From assembly GCF_030463535.1 (NCBI RefSeq), contig NC_132894.1, forward strand, positions 11,737,933 through 11,801,932: DNA of 64,000 nt, in the 5' to 3' direction. This stretch comes from Salminus brasiliensis. Its lineage: Eukaryota; Chordata; Actinopteri; Characiformes; Bryconidae. Shown one piece after another: positions 13,661 through 25,473 of the stretch; the stretch's first letter is position 1; every line of letters begins with the position of its first letter. The notes under the pieces are model-generated. The model made no database searches, had not been told where the DNA came from, and saw only the letters and a list, made by a program, of their open reading frames with translations. The position numbers were made by a program, and so were the translations under genes.

Positions 13661-14204
13661 TCATATTAAAATGTGCTATTTTATTCAATAATAACTTGTA
13701 AAACAAAATGTTTGAGAGACATCAAAAGTATTTAAATAGGTTTTATTTATTATTTTATTTTATTTAGTTATTTTCAGGGAACATATGAAGTTCTTCATGA
13801 ATGAATCATATTGAATGATGAATCATGAATGAATCATAATCTTATATATATATATTACATTTATAGTATATTTTACTTATCACCACATTTCAAATATGAG
13901 GCATCATATACATTTCTTTATTTATAGTATAGGTTACTCCACATAATTAGAAATCTAGTAAAAGTGCCATTATATATTAAATGGTGGTGAATAAAGAGAT
14001 TGCAAGACTGAACCTTTGGCTGTAGAATCTTATGTAACCACTCGGTTGTCCGCTAGATGGGGCCAAAACTAAAAGCCTTTCCCCCACATTTGTAAATGCA
14101 AAATATTGCTGTGTCTTGATGCAGTTGGTAGTAGATAAGTGGTATATATAATTTTTTTGTAATGTTAGACTTTTGGTGATTTTGTCTAATCTGGTATCTC
14201 TCAG
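13661..14204. other. AT-rich intergenic sequence
   Basis: Contains short repeats of 'atgaatcat' at about 13797-13838 and a short TA run. No gene recognised. Confidence 0.35.
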
Positions 14205-14520
14205 GGTTGCAACGATATAGCATTTTCATGGTATAATAACCGGTATATCACAGTATACAGTATTTTACTATTCTTACTCTTAAGGGATTATAACAGGGTA
14301 TTTTTATGGTTGAACCATTATTCATCTGAGTTTATGCTCTTCTGAATGTTTCCACCTAATGATTATTTTCATTATGTCTTAATCTGTTGATTATTTTCTC
14401 CTTCAATTGACAGATTGTGGTTCTAAAAATAGTAAGAACCTGGTGGAAATCTCATCATAATATCATATTTTACCAGTACCTGTATTAAGCATTTTTCTAA
14501 TCTTCACTTTTACAAACTAG
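14205..14520 (+). mobile_element. Probable MITE fragment (GGTTGCAACGATA type)
   Basis: The start 'agggttgcaacgatatagca' followed by 'ggtataataaccggtatatc' resembles the edge of a dispersed fish DNA element containing GGTATA/TATACC words. A related block with GTATACC inverted words is at about 46250-46550. The far end is not clear, so the boundary is approximate. Confidence 0.4.
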
Positions 14521-15877
14521 AGATAAAAATGCATTTAAAATACACAGAAAGGAACAAACCTGTCACACTTTTACTAAAAGGGACACTATCCAAAATGAAA
14601 CTTTCTCTCTTTCTATAGTGCTGTCGGAATAGTCCCCAGACTAATTTTGAGTCTAGAACATCTTCCTTATGATGAAGTATCTTGAAGCTGGGAGGAGCTT
14701 TTGAAAGCCTGTCAGCACTTTGAGGCAGATTCTTGAGGCAGTGTGCACTGTAGTAGCTGGTGAATGCAGAATAGCCAATGCTACCTGCATGCCTGTTTTT
14801 CTAACTTCTACATCTTTGGCTAGAGTAGCAGTCAGGATTTCTTGAGCTCCGCTGGGATTCTCATTCGTTGTATAATGAATTTACTTATGCAGTGCATGCT
14901 GGCTTTCACAGTGAGAGAACACTAATGAATGAAAGAGATTTGTGAATTCTGTCAAACCAGTACAGCTACTCAGTGTTACACATTACATGCTAGCTTAATG
15001 TCTGCCTGCCCCTTTAAGTTCATAAAATGAAGTAAATTTAAATAGTTACTAACCTATGATAGCTACCTCTGCATCACTGGTGTATGGTTGTGTAAGCAGC
15101 GTTATAACATTCGAGGGCCTGGAAACCATGCCACATCTCATACTACATTTCAGACCCCAGTGTAATTGCCATGCTTGCAAAGCTTGTTAAGCCACTGTAA
15201 TACACAACACTGGGATACGTCGTTTAGATAAGAAACTGAAAGGAACTGACAGTTCCACAGACATGGCATAGCACTAGGATTATTATTTTACATTAGAATT
15301 TGGGGTCTCACTTGGCGGGTACACTTTAGCCCCCTATATTATCCATAGAGGCCCTAATTGGTAATAGACTGTCTGGTGAAACTCAGGCAATTCGCAACAG
15401 TGTTGGGGCTAGAATTAAGACCAGAGTTAGGTTTAGGTTTTAGGTTGAGATTAAGGTTGCTGGGGTTAGGGTAAGGGGGAATTAAAGTGGATTTAATAGA
15501 TAGTCCGTTAAATGCAAGTAAAATTACACTAGAAAGCACCTACGGAGGACTTTACGGAGGACACTTTACAAGTGTTACCAAATGTAGTGCACATTTGGTA
15601 AACTGAATTCTAGTAAATTTGAAAATATTCAAATTTAATTTCATACAAAAGTCCAAGTATATCCTTTTATAATGGGGCAGGTGATCAATTTCCATCCAAA
15701 ATGTCTCTACACCAGAAAAACAGAACTACTCTTGAAGAAACTGTCTTGGTAAACGTAGCCACTCATGTATGTAGAAACACATAAAAATGCGAACCAATTT
15801 TTTTAATGTGTTTTCACTTTGCATATCACGAAACATAATGACATCAAGAGAGTCATGCAAATGTTTACAGCTGATTC

Positions 15878-15879
<2 letters not shown>
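14521..15879. other. Intergenic, with a degenerate TTAGGG-like patch
   Basis: No gene recognised. At about 15425-15480 the sequence has loosely repeated GTTAGG/GGTTAGGG words, a short degenerate telomere-like patch. Confidence 0.4.

Positions 15880-15919
<40 letters not shown>
15880..15919. repeat. (TA)n microsatellite
   Basis: About 40 bases of uninterrupted TA dinucleotide. Confidence 0.95.
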
Positions 15920-15921
<2 letters not shown>

Positions 15922-17223
15922 TATTGCCTCTAAACGGATGCAAAGTTGAGTTAATAGTTACGCATACTTGTGTAACAAGGCTTTACCTGCTAGTATATAA
16001 ATCACTGTCCATGTTGCCATCTCCATTTCAAAACCACACAACAAGGCAAATAGTCAAACATTTGTTTTACACCATATGTTTGTGCTTCTTTATTATTTTC
16101 TTTTTTCCCTCTGGTCCTTCACATAATATTATTAGATAAACACTGTACCTGCTTTAAAATTGTAAACGCAGAGTGTCCGACAAAAACTTTTTTTTTTATG
16201 TTTCGTAAAGGTTCATTTTCAATGTTCTGAATGTGCTCAAGATTCTAAAAGTGCTTTTATATAATGTATTGCTAAAGCAATGGCATTAAATAGTCGGAGA
16301 TATACACATGGGATAAAGAAAAAACATGAACTGTACAGGGGATCCAATACAAATGATAGTAATACACATTTAGATTTCACGCACAAGTTAAATGTTATCC
16401 GTTAGATGATTAATGCATATTTTCAGGTTTTTGTGTGCCACCAACATCGGGAAGGCAAAGGGGGAAAGAAACGAAAATGACAGACATTTAAAACTGCTTC
16501 GCTGTGCTTTGTTTAGGTAAAGCTCTGTACTTGGTGACGAATCTAAATCACAATGAGTAGGAAGGTAGTTGTACATTGTCAAATATGCATCGTTCACGAT
16601 TCGCTCAGTGTTTCGTTGAACCAGTTCGTTGGTATTGGCAAGCCAGCCAACAAAGAGAAGTCTGTGGTCCCAAATCCTCGCGTTTCGAGAGCGCTGTTGT
16701 GCTGTTATCACGTCTAAATTGGAAGAGCAGGATAATGCTTGTCGCCTCTTGGTCTTGTCTGCCTACTGAGAATACATTGAAGTGCATAACCAGTTCAAGA
16801 TGTTTTCTTGTCCAGGTTATCAATGAAATCCTTTCTGAGACACAGCCCTATAAATGACCACAATGATGACAGATTTTTTTTTTTTTAAGCTTTTCTTACA
16901 GACAAACAAACCTTTGTTGAGGAAAGCTGTGCATGAGCAGGTGGCATGAGGCAGGGGAGAATAACAGGTTAATACTCAAGATGTCTATGTCAACTCAATA
17001 AAATAGTAGAAGGGGAGGTGGCTTGGAGTTTAGAGGCTTCCCCAAGAGATTTCGGCACGCATTCCAGGAGCCAAATAAAAGAGATAAAGAGAAAAGAGTC
17101 TGGTTGGTTGACTGTGCACCGAAGAATACCTGATTCAGATCCAAAGGAGTAGGGTAATAGATGTGATGAGGGACTTTTTTGTACATTTGCCATCAGTCAC
17201 ATCGTTGCTGATGCCATTCTCCT

Positions 17224-17350
17224 ACGCCTGGGGTGTCAAACTCCACTTCTGGAGGGTTGTAGCACTACAGAGATTAGTATTTCATATCGCACTTGATGAA
17301 AAACAGCTTATCAACTCAACTCTTCAGCTAATTACGATGGCCTTCTTGAG
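17224..17350. mobile_element. Inverted-repeat relic (GGTGTCAAACTCC type)
   Basis: 'ggggtgtcaaactccacttc' at the left and 'gatggccttcttgagctgaa' toward the right resemble a dispersed palindromic fish element related in style to 26999-27183. It is degraded, so the assignment is tentative. Confidence 0.4.
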
Positions 17351-18002
17351 CTGAATTTGTGTGTTTCTCGGAATTTATACCAATGAGTGCAGCTGACCCG
17401 TGGGTCCAATCTGCACAACTTCCAACTCCACAAGTGGTTTAGGTGGGAATTTGAGCTCTTTTCTAGGAATATGGATTTTCTCATTTCTAAAACTGAGTTT
17501 TAACACTGTTTGTGTCACCCTGCTGAAAACAACTAGGACTACTAGGATTAAACCTCTTGCTTTGGCTCCTCGATGGGAATTGGCTTAATGGTTACAAGGC
17601 CACTTTAGATCCCATTAGAAAATTACCTAGAATCAGTGACAGATTACCTGTTTAAACTAGTAGGATCCTTTTCATGGTGACATTAACTTGTCAAAATGCT
17701 ATTACTAATCATTAGACCACCATAAACCAGGAGAAACCTTTAATGGTTTAACTTTTTTTCAGCAGGGAAGCAAAATGCCAGTGTAATAGTTGTTCAGGTC
17801 CAACAAGACCATGACATAGGATTAATGTTATATATAATTCAAAACACCCTTTAGAAATCATTTGAATTACACAGTAAAAAATATACAACTCAGGCTGTAT
17901 AAAAAACCTTGGACAGAACGGGCTGTTTTCTGACAGATTTAAGAGCTACTTGAGGTGGTGTGGATTGAACATTAATTAAAATAGAGTATCTGCATCTGCA
18001 CT

Positions 18003-18085
18003 TTTTAAAATAAAGGTGTTAAAAATGGCTCTTGAATCAATGCCGTAGAAGAACCGCTTTAATAGACTAAAGAACCATTTTTTGT
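18003..18085 (+). mobile_element. Family B MITE fragment
   Basis: 'ttttaaaataaaggtgtt', then 'ggctcttgaatcaatgccgt' and 'aaagaaccat' follow the order of the left half of the element at 31261-31514. Only the left half remains. Confidence 0.55.
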
Positions 18086-18244
18086 TCAGTAACACAGACG
18101 AATAAAAACAGTGTAATTTCACTGTCAAAGCAAAAAAAAAAAACACACACACACTAATCTCTGCAGTGCCTTGGTCTTCCGGGAGCTGAGATTGACACCC
18201 CTGTCCAATGCCTGTTCTTTAGCGTTGCTTGATCCTTTCAGCCT

Positions 18245-18832
18245 CTACATCACGCTGCACTTGGCCTTCAGCTTATCAGCCCTCCGTTGCTTGCTGGAAC
18301 GCATGTTGAGGCTCATGTCGCGCTTCTTGTCTAGGTTGAGCAGCTCCTGGAAGAGCTCGGTTACGTTGTGGTTAGTTTTGGCCGAGGTTTCCATGAAGGC
18401 ACACTTCCAGTTGTTGGCCTGGGCTTCGCCTTCTTTGGTCTCCACCTCCCGCTGGGTCTCATCACTCTTGTTGCCCACCAGCATGATGGGGATGCCCTCC
18501 ACGTTGCCCTTGATGGCCAGCACCTGCTGGTAGATGGGCTTGAGCTCCTCCAGCGACTGCCGGCTGGTGATGGAGTAGACCAGGATGAAAGCGTGGCCCT
18601 TGGAGATGGACAGGCGCTGCATGGCCGGGAACTGGTGGCTGCCCGTGGTGTCGGTTATCTCTAGTGTGCACACGCTCTTGTCGCAGCTGATTACCTGCCG
18701 GTAGGTGTCCTCCACAGTGGGGATGTAGGTGTCCCTGAAGGTGCCCTTCACGAAGCGCAGGACCAGGGAGCTCTTGCCCACGCCTCCAGCCCCAAACACC
18801 ACCACACGGTAGTCATTGCTCTGCTCCGGCAT
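18245..18832 (-). CDS. diras1: DIRAS1, Ras-family small GTPase (complete coding exon)
   Basis: Encodes 195 residues, the usual DIRAS length (about 198). All nucleotide-binding motifs are visible: P-loop GAGGVGKS at residues 14-21, switch I PTVEDTY at 38-44 with effector Thr39, DTTGS at 61-65, NKSD at 121-124 and ETSAK at 148-152. DTTGS replaces the DTAGQ of Ras, so the catalytic glutamine is missing; this is normal for the DIRAS subfamily and is associated with weak GTP hydrolysis and a mostly GTP-bound state. The tail is basic and ends CSVM, a CAAX box expected to be farnesylated, which places the protein at the plasma membrane. DIRAS proteins are mainly neural and behave as antagonists of Ras/MAPK signalling. 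The start is the ATG at 18832; an in-frame TGA lies six codons upstream. The coding region is one exon. VVVFG, RDTYIP and DETQREV favour DIRAS1 over DIRAS2, as does linkage to apc2. Which teleost paralogue (1a or 1b) is unresolved. Confidence 0.95.
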   Translation of the reverse strand: MPEQSNDYRVVVFGAGGVGKSSLVLRFVKGTFRDTYIPTVEDTYRQVISCDKSVCTLEITDTTGSHQFPAMQRLSISKGHAFILVYSITSRQSLEELKPIYQQVLAIKGNVEGIPIMLVGNKSDETQREVETKEGEAQANNWKCAFMETSAKTNHNVTELFQELLNLDKKRDMSLNMRSSKQRRADKLKAKCSVM

Positions 18833-18889
18833 GCTGGAACGGTTCACTCAGGGGCACGGCAGTGCTAACACTCAGTGATTCCCTGAGAT
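18833..18889 (-). other. diras1: diras1 5' UTR part of coding exon, with 3' splice site
   Basis: On the minus strand a pyrimidine tract ending TTGTTTTCTAG precedes ATCTCAGGG, placing the acceptor AG at 18891-18890 and the exon start at 18889. The 57 bases to the ATG are 5' UTR. An in-frame TGA at 18850-18848 rules out any N-terminal extension of the GTPase within this exon. Confidence 0.75.
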
Positions 18890-18970
18890 CTAGAAAACAA
18901 GAGGGAAATGATTATATGGTTGGTAATTATCGTAATAGCATAAGCGCATTATAAGTCTTACATGCGTCTT

Positions 18971-19060
18971 AGCTTAAAAAAGGTGCCAAATAGGGTTCTT
19001 TGGAGCAATGCCATAGTAGAAACACTTTTAGTTCCTTAAATAGGAAAGCTTTAAATGGAT
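18971..19060 (+). mobile_element. Family B MITE fragment
   Basis: 'cttaaaaaaggtgccaaata' then 'gggttctttggagcaatgcc' and 'agaaacacttttagttcctt' match the left half of the family B elements. Confidence 0.55.
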
Positions 19061-19106
19061 GGCTCTTCCAATAACCTGTATCAACTGCTTTTCAACCGTC
19101 AACTCC

Positions 19107-19480
19107 TTTTTTTTTACCCAATTTTCTCCCCAAGTTAGCTGAGCCAATTGACCCTCCCCATCTCTAGGACTGCCTATCACTTCCAATGCTGTAGACCCTA
19201 GGAGGGTGAGGACAAGCATGTGCCTCCTCCGATACATGTCAAGTCAGCCACCATCTCCTTTCAAACTGCTGCCAATGCTGCTGGTCAGAGAAAAGAGCTG
19301 GATCCCCAGCTCTGATACATCAGCCAAAAGACGCATGTGCCGGTCAGCATCACAATGGGAGTGATGAGTGAAGAGAGGGCCATCTACTCACCAAGAGATA
19401 GCATAGCCAATTGTGCTCTCTCAGGCTCTGGCTCCTGATGGCTAAGCAGCATGACCCAGAATTTGAAGTCGATCCAATCC
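19107..19480 (-). mobile_element. SINE-like repeat, family D, reverse orientation
   Basis: Starts 'tttttacccaattttctccc' and ends with words such as 'gccaattgtgctctctcagg' and 'cctgatggctaagcagcatg'. Read on the minus strand this gives a tRNA-like head and an ATTGGGTAAAAA-type tail. Other pieces are at 22290-22490 (plus), 36170-36285 (plus) and 41772-41890. The tRNA-like promoter is decayed. Confidence 0.55.
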
Positions 19481-19704
19481 CCCTGTGTTCTCTGAAATGC
19501 TGGTGCTCTATCCAATACTTTTAGGATGAGCTGGGGAGTTGAGGATAAATGTGCTTTTAAATGATCTGCAGTTCATAATTTGACCAGAACGACTTGCAGC
19601 AGCAAATGATGGTCGGACTTTTGAAAAAAATAAAATAAAATTGAGCCATTTCTTTTGCAGTAAACCCCACAATAAAACTTGTTTGTATAATAATAACAAT
19701 TGTT

Positions 19705-20160
19705 TCTCTTCATCTACAGTGGCATCTGTCAAGAGGTGGATATATTAAGCAGTATGTGAATAGTCAGCTCTTGAAGGTGATGTGTAATAAATGAACAAGC
19801 ATAAAGGATTTGGGAGGCTTTGACAAGGATCAAATTGTGATGGCTAGATGACTGGGTCAGAAGATCAAAACATCCAATCTTGTGGGGTTTTTCTGGTACA
19901 CAGTTGCCAGTACCTACCAAAAGTGTTCCAAAAAAAGTACAACCTGTGAACTGGCGACAGGGTCAGTGGCACCTAAGGCTCATGGGTATGATCTCACAGT
20001 TTATAGGATTGAAAGAATCTGCTGCTAATGTTTTGGTACCACATTCCATAGGACTTCGTAGGAGGTCTTGTGTGCCCCAGATCTGCTATGGTAGCACAAG
20101 GGGGACCTCAATACTCAGTTTTAGGCAGATGGTTATAATGTTATGGCCGATCTGTGCATT
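19705..20160 (+). mobile_element. Family A transposon relic, copy 2
   Basis: Same word order as 897-1370 ('catctacagtggcatctgtc', 'tttctggtacacagttgcca', 'acaagggggacct', 'taatgttatggccgatctgt'). The left terminal repeat is missing or too decayed to see. Confidence 0.6.
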
Positions 20161-21084
20161 ACGTGGAAGGCTTCTTGTGCACAGTTAAAAATATGAATAA
20201 TTAAGCCCACTGTTTCACAGCAAAAATAATATCATTGGTCAGGACTGCTGACATTGCGCCGTTAACCTCATCAAACCTCCCAAGCATTCACTGCACCTGC
20301 TTGTGTATCTGAATGTGAGAATAGGTGGTGTATTCTCTGCTCCCATCAGCACCAAGGTCAGAGTCTATTAATGACTCACTCATCTTGCTCTAAAGCAGCC
20401 ATGACCATTGGTTTCCCGTGGATAGCGAGATCACCTTGGTTATTTTCAGAGATGTGAATTCTGTCTGATTTTGTAATGTTTTATGATCTTATCCTGACTG
20501 CTTTACTGTAGGACTGTACGTTCACCTGATTCACCTCACGGTTACTTAGCTCCTGCTGTTGATTATCATGAACAGACAACAGCGCAATTAGCATAGCAGC
20601 TCACTCAGTTCTTAAGAGCCGACGAGGCAAAGTAGGTCACTCATTGACTCCAGCTAAGATAGGTGCAGAACCGTGACGCTGAAGAGCAGGGTCTAATCGA
20701 TGCTAACAGATGCCACTGAAATAGCAATGCGCTTCAGAAACAGAAATTTACAAAGCAAATCACAAAGATACAGAACACTGAAATATCTTTTGTGGGCATG
20801 TCTGGCTTCATCACACATGGTGTAGATTTATGACTCATTATATGTCCAAAAAAATATGTCGGAGTCAAATTAGAGTAAATGACTAAACTGCAAGAAAGGG
20901 GTAGACATATACATTGGCCACCTAGGCCACCAAGCCAATCCCAACAAACCTTTAGCTACTGAATCACTAAATCATTCACATCACATCCAAGACCGCTGCT
21001 GACTGAACCGTTCATTATGGTTGAAAATGAACTCAGACTCCAGATTTCTGTATTAGGGGCACTGTATTAGACCATTCCATCTAT
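20161..21084. other. Intronic, no feature recognised
   Basis: A short block at about 20400-20560 ('gtgaattctgtctgattttg', 'cctgattcacctcacggtta') recurs at about 21835-21930, so the two are dispersed or locally duplicated repeat copies of unknown type. Confidence 0.4.
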
Positions 21085-21240
21085 AGTATTTTCATACTCA
21101 TCTTCTTATCTGCTGTTCCCCAGACAGGGTCACAGTGGGTCCAGGGCCTACCCGGAATCATGGGGTGCGAGGCAGGAATACCCCTAGGACAGGGAACCAG
21201 TCAATCGCTCAGACGTCTTGCCCATGCCGATTAGTGGAAG
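21085..21240 (+). mobile_element. Dispersed fish repeat fragment
   Basis: 'acagggtcacagtgggtcca', 'ggcctacccggaatcatggg' and 'gggaaccagtcaatcgctca' are familiar from a very common teleost interspersed repeat. I do not assign its class. Confidence 0.45.
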
Positions 21241-22289
21241 ATAAGAATTCAACTTCATTTTAGGAGAAGGACCACACCATTACCCCCTCCTTCTCCAGGT
21301 CTTTATCCCCTTTATATACCCACACCTCACAGTCTATCCCCATGCGAATGAGTGTACGTCCTCTTCAGACCACCACTCTAACAGAGCAGGCAGGCTTCAC
21401 ACACAGACCACAGAAAAGCCGACCCAGAGTCCATCCTCCTGTTTCACCTCAGGGTATGGTCCGCACTAGCAAATTTCAATTGGTAAAAAGTTCTGTTAAT
21501 ACTTACCTCACTTTTCCTCTTAAAAACACACTACCAACATGTGTAGTCATGTGACTCCACCCCGTCCAGTGTGCGACATAGACACAGAGCCAACTAAGCA
21601 ACTCCAGCAGCTTATATAATCATTCATAAATCATAATCATAAAAATGTTCAATTAATATTGATACTGATTTGAGGTCATATTGCCCAGCACTGCAATCCA
21701 GACCATATCGTTTTGGGGTTTTTTTTGCAGTGACTCTGTTGGATGTTTTTCCAAACACTACATTTGTACATATTTTCAGCACTCATATACATTTTTAACC
21801 ATGAAAAAGCAAGATCACACTGGTTATTCCAGAGCCGTGAATTCTGTCTGATTTTTTTAATGATCTTATCCTGACTCCTTTACTTTAGGGCTGTGTGTTC
21901 GCCTGATTCACCTCACGCTTACTTAGCTCCTGCTTTTGAATGGCATAGCAGCTCACTCTGGCTTTTTGTTACAAGAATTTACAACAGAATTCTACAAAGT
22001 AATTTAAGTTAAATAAAAGTATATAAGTATAGATGTAAAATAAGTAACTGGCTAGCTACTAAAATAGGGAGTTGGACTATCTTCGCTGTTGATTTTGTAA
22101 TGTAATGTATCTGTATTACAGTGTGGTACAGTACTGCTGTATTACCAATACAGTAAAATAGCCGGTTAGAAAAAACATAGCTAGTCACTGTTCTCAGACA
22201 ATTTTAATTGCTATCTACCTATCTGTTATTTTTTGGTAAACGATAAATCTACCTAATCTACCTAAATAGATAACAGGAGACAGGCATCT

Positions 22290-22490
22290 GTTAGCTGTTT
22301 CCCTCCAAGCGACCCTGAACCAGCGGCAGTTTAAAAAAAGGCAGTGGCTGGCTTTACATGTGTCGGAGGAGACACATGCTATTCTACACCCTCCTAGTGT
22401 TGTAGTGCTGCTGGTGATAAGCAGAGTTGACATGAACAGGATTGGGTAATCGCCCTTCCAAATTAGGTAAAAAAATTGGGTAAAATTAGT
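22290..22490 (+). mobile_element. Family D SINE-like relic
   Basis: 'tgtcggaggagacacatgct', 'accctcctagtgttgtagtg' and a tail 'attaggtaaaaaaattgggt' are the reverse complement in order and content of 19107-19260. Confidence 0.5.
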
Positions 22491-23454
22491 AATACATGTA
22501 TTTAAAAAAATTTAAATTGCTACATGTATCATAACATGTCATATCTAAACAATGCAGCTCCATTTTTATTCACCATTTGTGAAAATCAGCTGTTTTGTGA
22601 ATAGAAAATAATGGCCCAACTATCACTTGGAATCAAGACAAATTACAAATCACACAGACATTACCCATTTATTCCTTTCTTCGATCACCTTTGTCCTTCA
22701 AAATACAAAGAGATTCTTTATGTTATTGTGTGATCAAACATTTCCATTCTCATATCTTTCATTAAATGCTATTAAAGGGAATCCTACTGCGTTTAAGAGT
22801 TAAGAGGGTAAGTGGATGCTTCAGAGTGGTACGCTCGGCAAAAACACTGTCAGCGATGAGGAGATGAGCCCTGTCTTTGGGGATTAACGTTTCAAATCCC
22901 AGTTGTCCCATGTGATGGTCAGAGATCCTTGAGAGCACAACTGACTGTGTTTACAGCAGACAGGGAGAAGGACGGCACGGTCCCTTTCTTCCCCATCACT
23001 AAGCAACATACCAACATAGAGCGCCATGCTCTCCGCTGAGAGCGCTGATAGTGCTGCATGACCAGCAGTAGGAAAAGACTGTGGTGGTGGACTTGATTTG
23101 CACCAGAGGAGGCCTGTGTGGGCTTGATTTTTCCAGACTGCAGTGGTAACACGCAACTAAAGAGTAAATTCCAATGTAAAGGATTAGCTCTGATAAAAGT
23201 GGGCAGGAAACATGAGTAAATGGGAATTGTGGGCAGATGGCCATATTTTATATTTTCCATGCACATATCTGCTGATTCTGGTGCCAGTGTTGACACATCA
23301 ACATCTATGAAATGTAGGAACTGAATTGTTTTAGGAATGAATGTTTTAAATATATAATATTTAAATATTTTTTAATAACTTCAAAAGCTGTATAGTTCAT
23401 TACCCCATGTTTCTTAAGAGATGCCATAGGAATATCTACCAAACCTGACATGCA

Positions 23455-24104
23455 ATATATCGACAAAAGTGTTGGGACACCTGCTCAAGTTTTTGTTGTC
23501 TTTGTTGAAGTAACTGTCTCTACTGTCCAGGAAAGGCCTTCTACTAGATTTGGAATGGAGCACTGCTGTGAGGATTTGATTGCATTCAGTGACAAGGTGT
23601 TAAAGATGATCACCACCAAATCACCATTCTCAGCTCCCTGGCATTTGGTATGGTGCCAGTAGGTTCATGTTTATCTGCTTCCTGTGTCCTGTGTTCTACT
23701 GGCAGTACTTATCTACAGGGACAAGCTGTGTATGTGCATTTGCCCTTTTGTGTCAGCAATGGGTGCAACCTGGTCAAAAGAGATCAACCCGTGGGTTAGA
23801 GGGGGTATAAAGCCCCTCAGCATTGAGCTGTAAAGAAGTGGAAGTGTTCTCTGGAATGATGGTGCTCCATCCAATACTTCTGGGATCAGTTGGGGATTTG
23901 GGGATGAGGTGGGGTGGTGATCACTGCTGATGAATGCAATCAGATCCTCACAGCAATGCTCCAAAAAGTTGCAGAAAGTCTTCCCTGGATGGTAGAGACA
24001 GTTACTCCAACAAAAGCAGGAGAAACTCTTTTTTTTAATGACCTTGATTTAGGAACTGACAATTAATGAGCAGGTGTCTCAATACATTTGTCCAAATTGT
24101 GTAC
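23455..24104. mobile_element. Two family C transposon copies, head to head
   Basis: From 23455 the sequence reads the family C right end in reverse ('cgacaaaagtgttgggacac'), continuing in reverse to about 23772. From about 23785 it reads forward ('tataaagcccctcagcattg') to the right end at 24104 ('gagcaggtgtctcaatacat'). Outer ends are therefore inverted copies of each other. The inner junction lacks the left half of the second copy. Confidence 0.6.
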
Positions 24105-25094
24105 AATGTCCAGCACTAGCTCTTCCAAGAGCCTTGGCATTGAGTAAAGGCTATGGATTCTCACCGGGGAACCAAGAAGAACATGCATGACATACAACGT
24201 ATATTGTGTTCTTTGCTGCTTCTAGTGCATACAGGGAAGCATGAGGGGAGACAGAGAAAGGGGGGAAGCTGCAGTACTGGAGCTCTAGAGAAGAAAGATG
24301 GCTGCTGCGGCCGTCACATGAATGCCTATATCATTCAACATTACCAAAAAGCTCTGAAGTCGACCTACAAACAAATCAGCCAGCATATTATACCCATTGG
24401 ACAACAGCCCTTGCGAGTAGAGTAAGTACTCTATTCCTGTGTATAGTCGTGATGACAGAGTCATTGATCCTGAACAGTTAATAATGCGCCAGCACGTGGG
24501 CCGCTATGCCGAAGCATACGTTCAGGGACTCTTTCTTTGTCTGCATCCCTGGGATGTCTCTGTTGTGCTTCTTTTTTGGAACTCTGGGAGTTCTCCAGTT
24601 ACTGTGGAAACAGGTCCTTAGGGCAGGCAACGATAGAGAGGGAAAGAGAGAGAGAGAAAGGGAGAGTGAGGAAGGGACAGAAGAAGACGTGAGCTGGGAT
24701 ACTGAAGAAGCTTTAAAAGAGAGCTAGAGTAAAAAAACAGACAGGTAACAGAGCCACAAACGCGTCATCCCTGCCTGTCATTTCAGTTACCTTGGTAACC
24801 AAGGTACCAAGAATGGTTGTAAAGTCAATTAAGGCCAATTCCTATTACTATGATGTGCTTTCATTTTTCTTGTTGTTGTCTACTTTATTACAAATATTTA
24901 GATGTTAAAACCCCTGTGGTTCGTAAGACGCTCTACCACTCCGCTTCAAAGTAACGCACCCCCAAAAAGACCACCCTACATTTTTTAGTTTTTCTTTTAA
25001 TTGATTGTGAAAACTAGGCTTTTAACAATACATACATCTACTACTGAATAATGTCCTTATTGTTCCCTCATGACATCTATGTGGCTTTACACCA
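24105..25094. other. Intronic, no gene recognised
   Basis: Holds a GA-rich run at about 24630-24670 and several unsupported short frames. No recognisable element. Confidence 0.35.
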
Positions 25095-25473
25095 ACCAGC
25101 CCTAACATTAACACCACTGCCAGGTGAAGTGAAAAACACTGCTTATCTTAATCTACAGGCATCTGTCAAGATGGGAATATGTTGCAGCAAGTGATGTGTT
25201 AAAAGCTTGAAACGTACAAGTATAAGAATCTGAAACGCTGACAAGGGTCAAGTTGTAATGGCTAGAGCATCTCCAAAACATCAGGCAGGTCTTGTGGGCA
25301 CCTAAGGTTCACTGCTGCAATCTACTAAGCTCACAACCTATAGGATCTGCTGTGTCTTGGTGTCAGAAACCACAGGTTGCCTTCAGAGGTCTTGTGAAGT
25401 CCATCCAGGCTGGCACAACGGGGACCTACTCAATAATAGGCCGGTGGTGCTAATATTGTAGCTGATCAGTGTA
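25095..25473 (+). mobile_element. Family A transposon relic, copy 3
   Basis: Left end 'accagccctaacattaacac' and right end 'gctaatattgtagctgatca' are inverted repeats. Internal words match the copies at 897-1370 and 19705-20160. Confidence 0.65.

Larger units (their letters stand above)
15920..18244. other. diras1: Gene-free stretch, probably includes the diras1 3' UTR
   Basis: This lies immediately downstream of the diras1 stop codon on the minus strand and has no convincing open frame. Some of it is likely the 3' untranslated region, but I cannot place the polyadenylation site; minus-strand ATTAAA-type hexamers near 17740 and 18056 are the only weak candidates. The 16400-16850 part looks unique and carries several CpGs. 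It holds family B MITE debris (18003-18085), an inverted-repeat relic at about 17224-17350 and an A/CA-rich run at 18130-18154. Confidence 0.4.

Noticed and set aside
18833..18847. A five-residue N-terminal extension (NRSS before MPEQ) of the GTPase
   Set aside because: The upstream codon is GTG, not ATG, and is directly preceded by an in-frame TGA. The family start MPEQSNDYR is the ATG at 18832.
24153..24621. Possible genes in the open frames at 24153-24425 and 24439-24621
   Set aside because: No recognisable domain, no splice context and overlapping alternative frames inside the putative diras1 intron.
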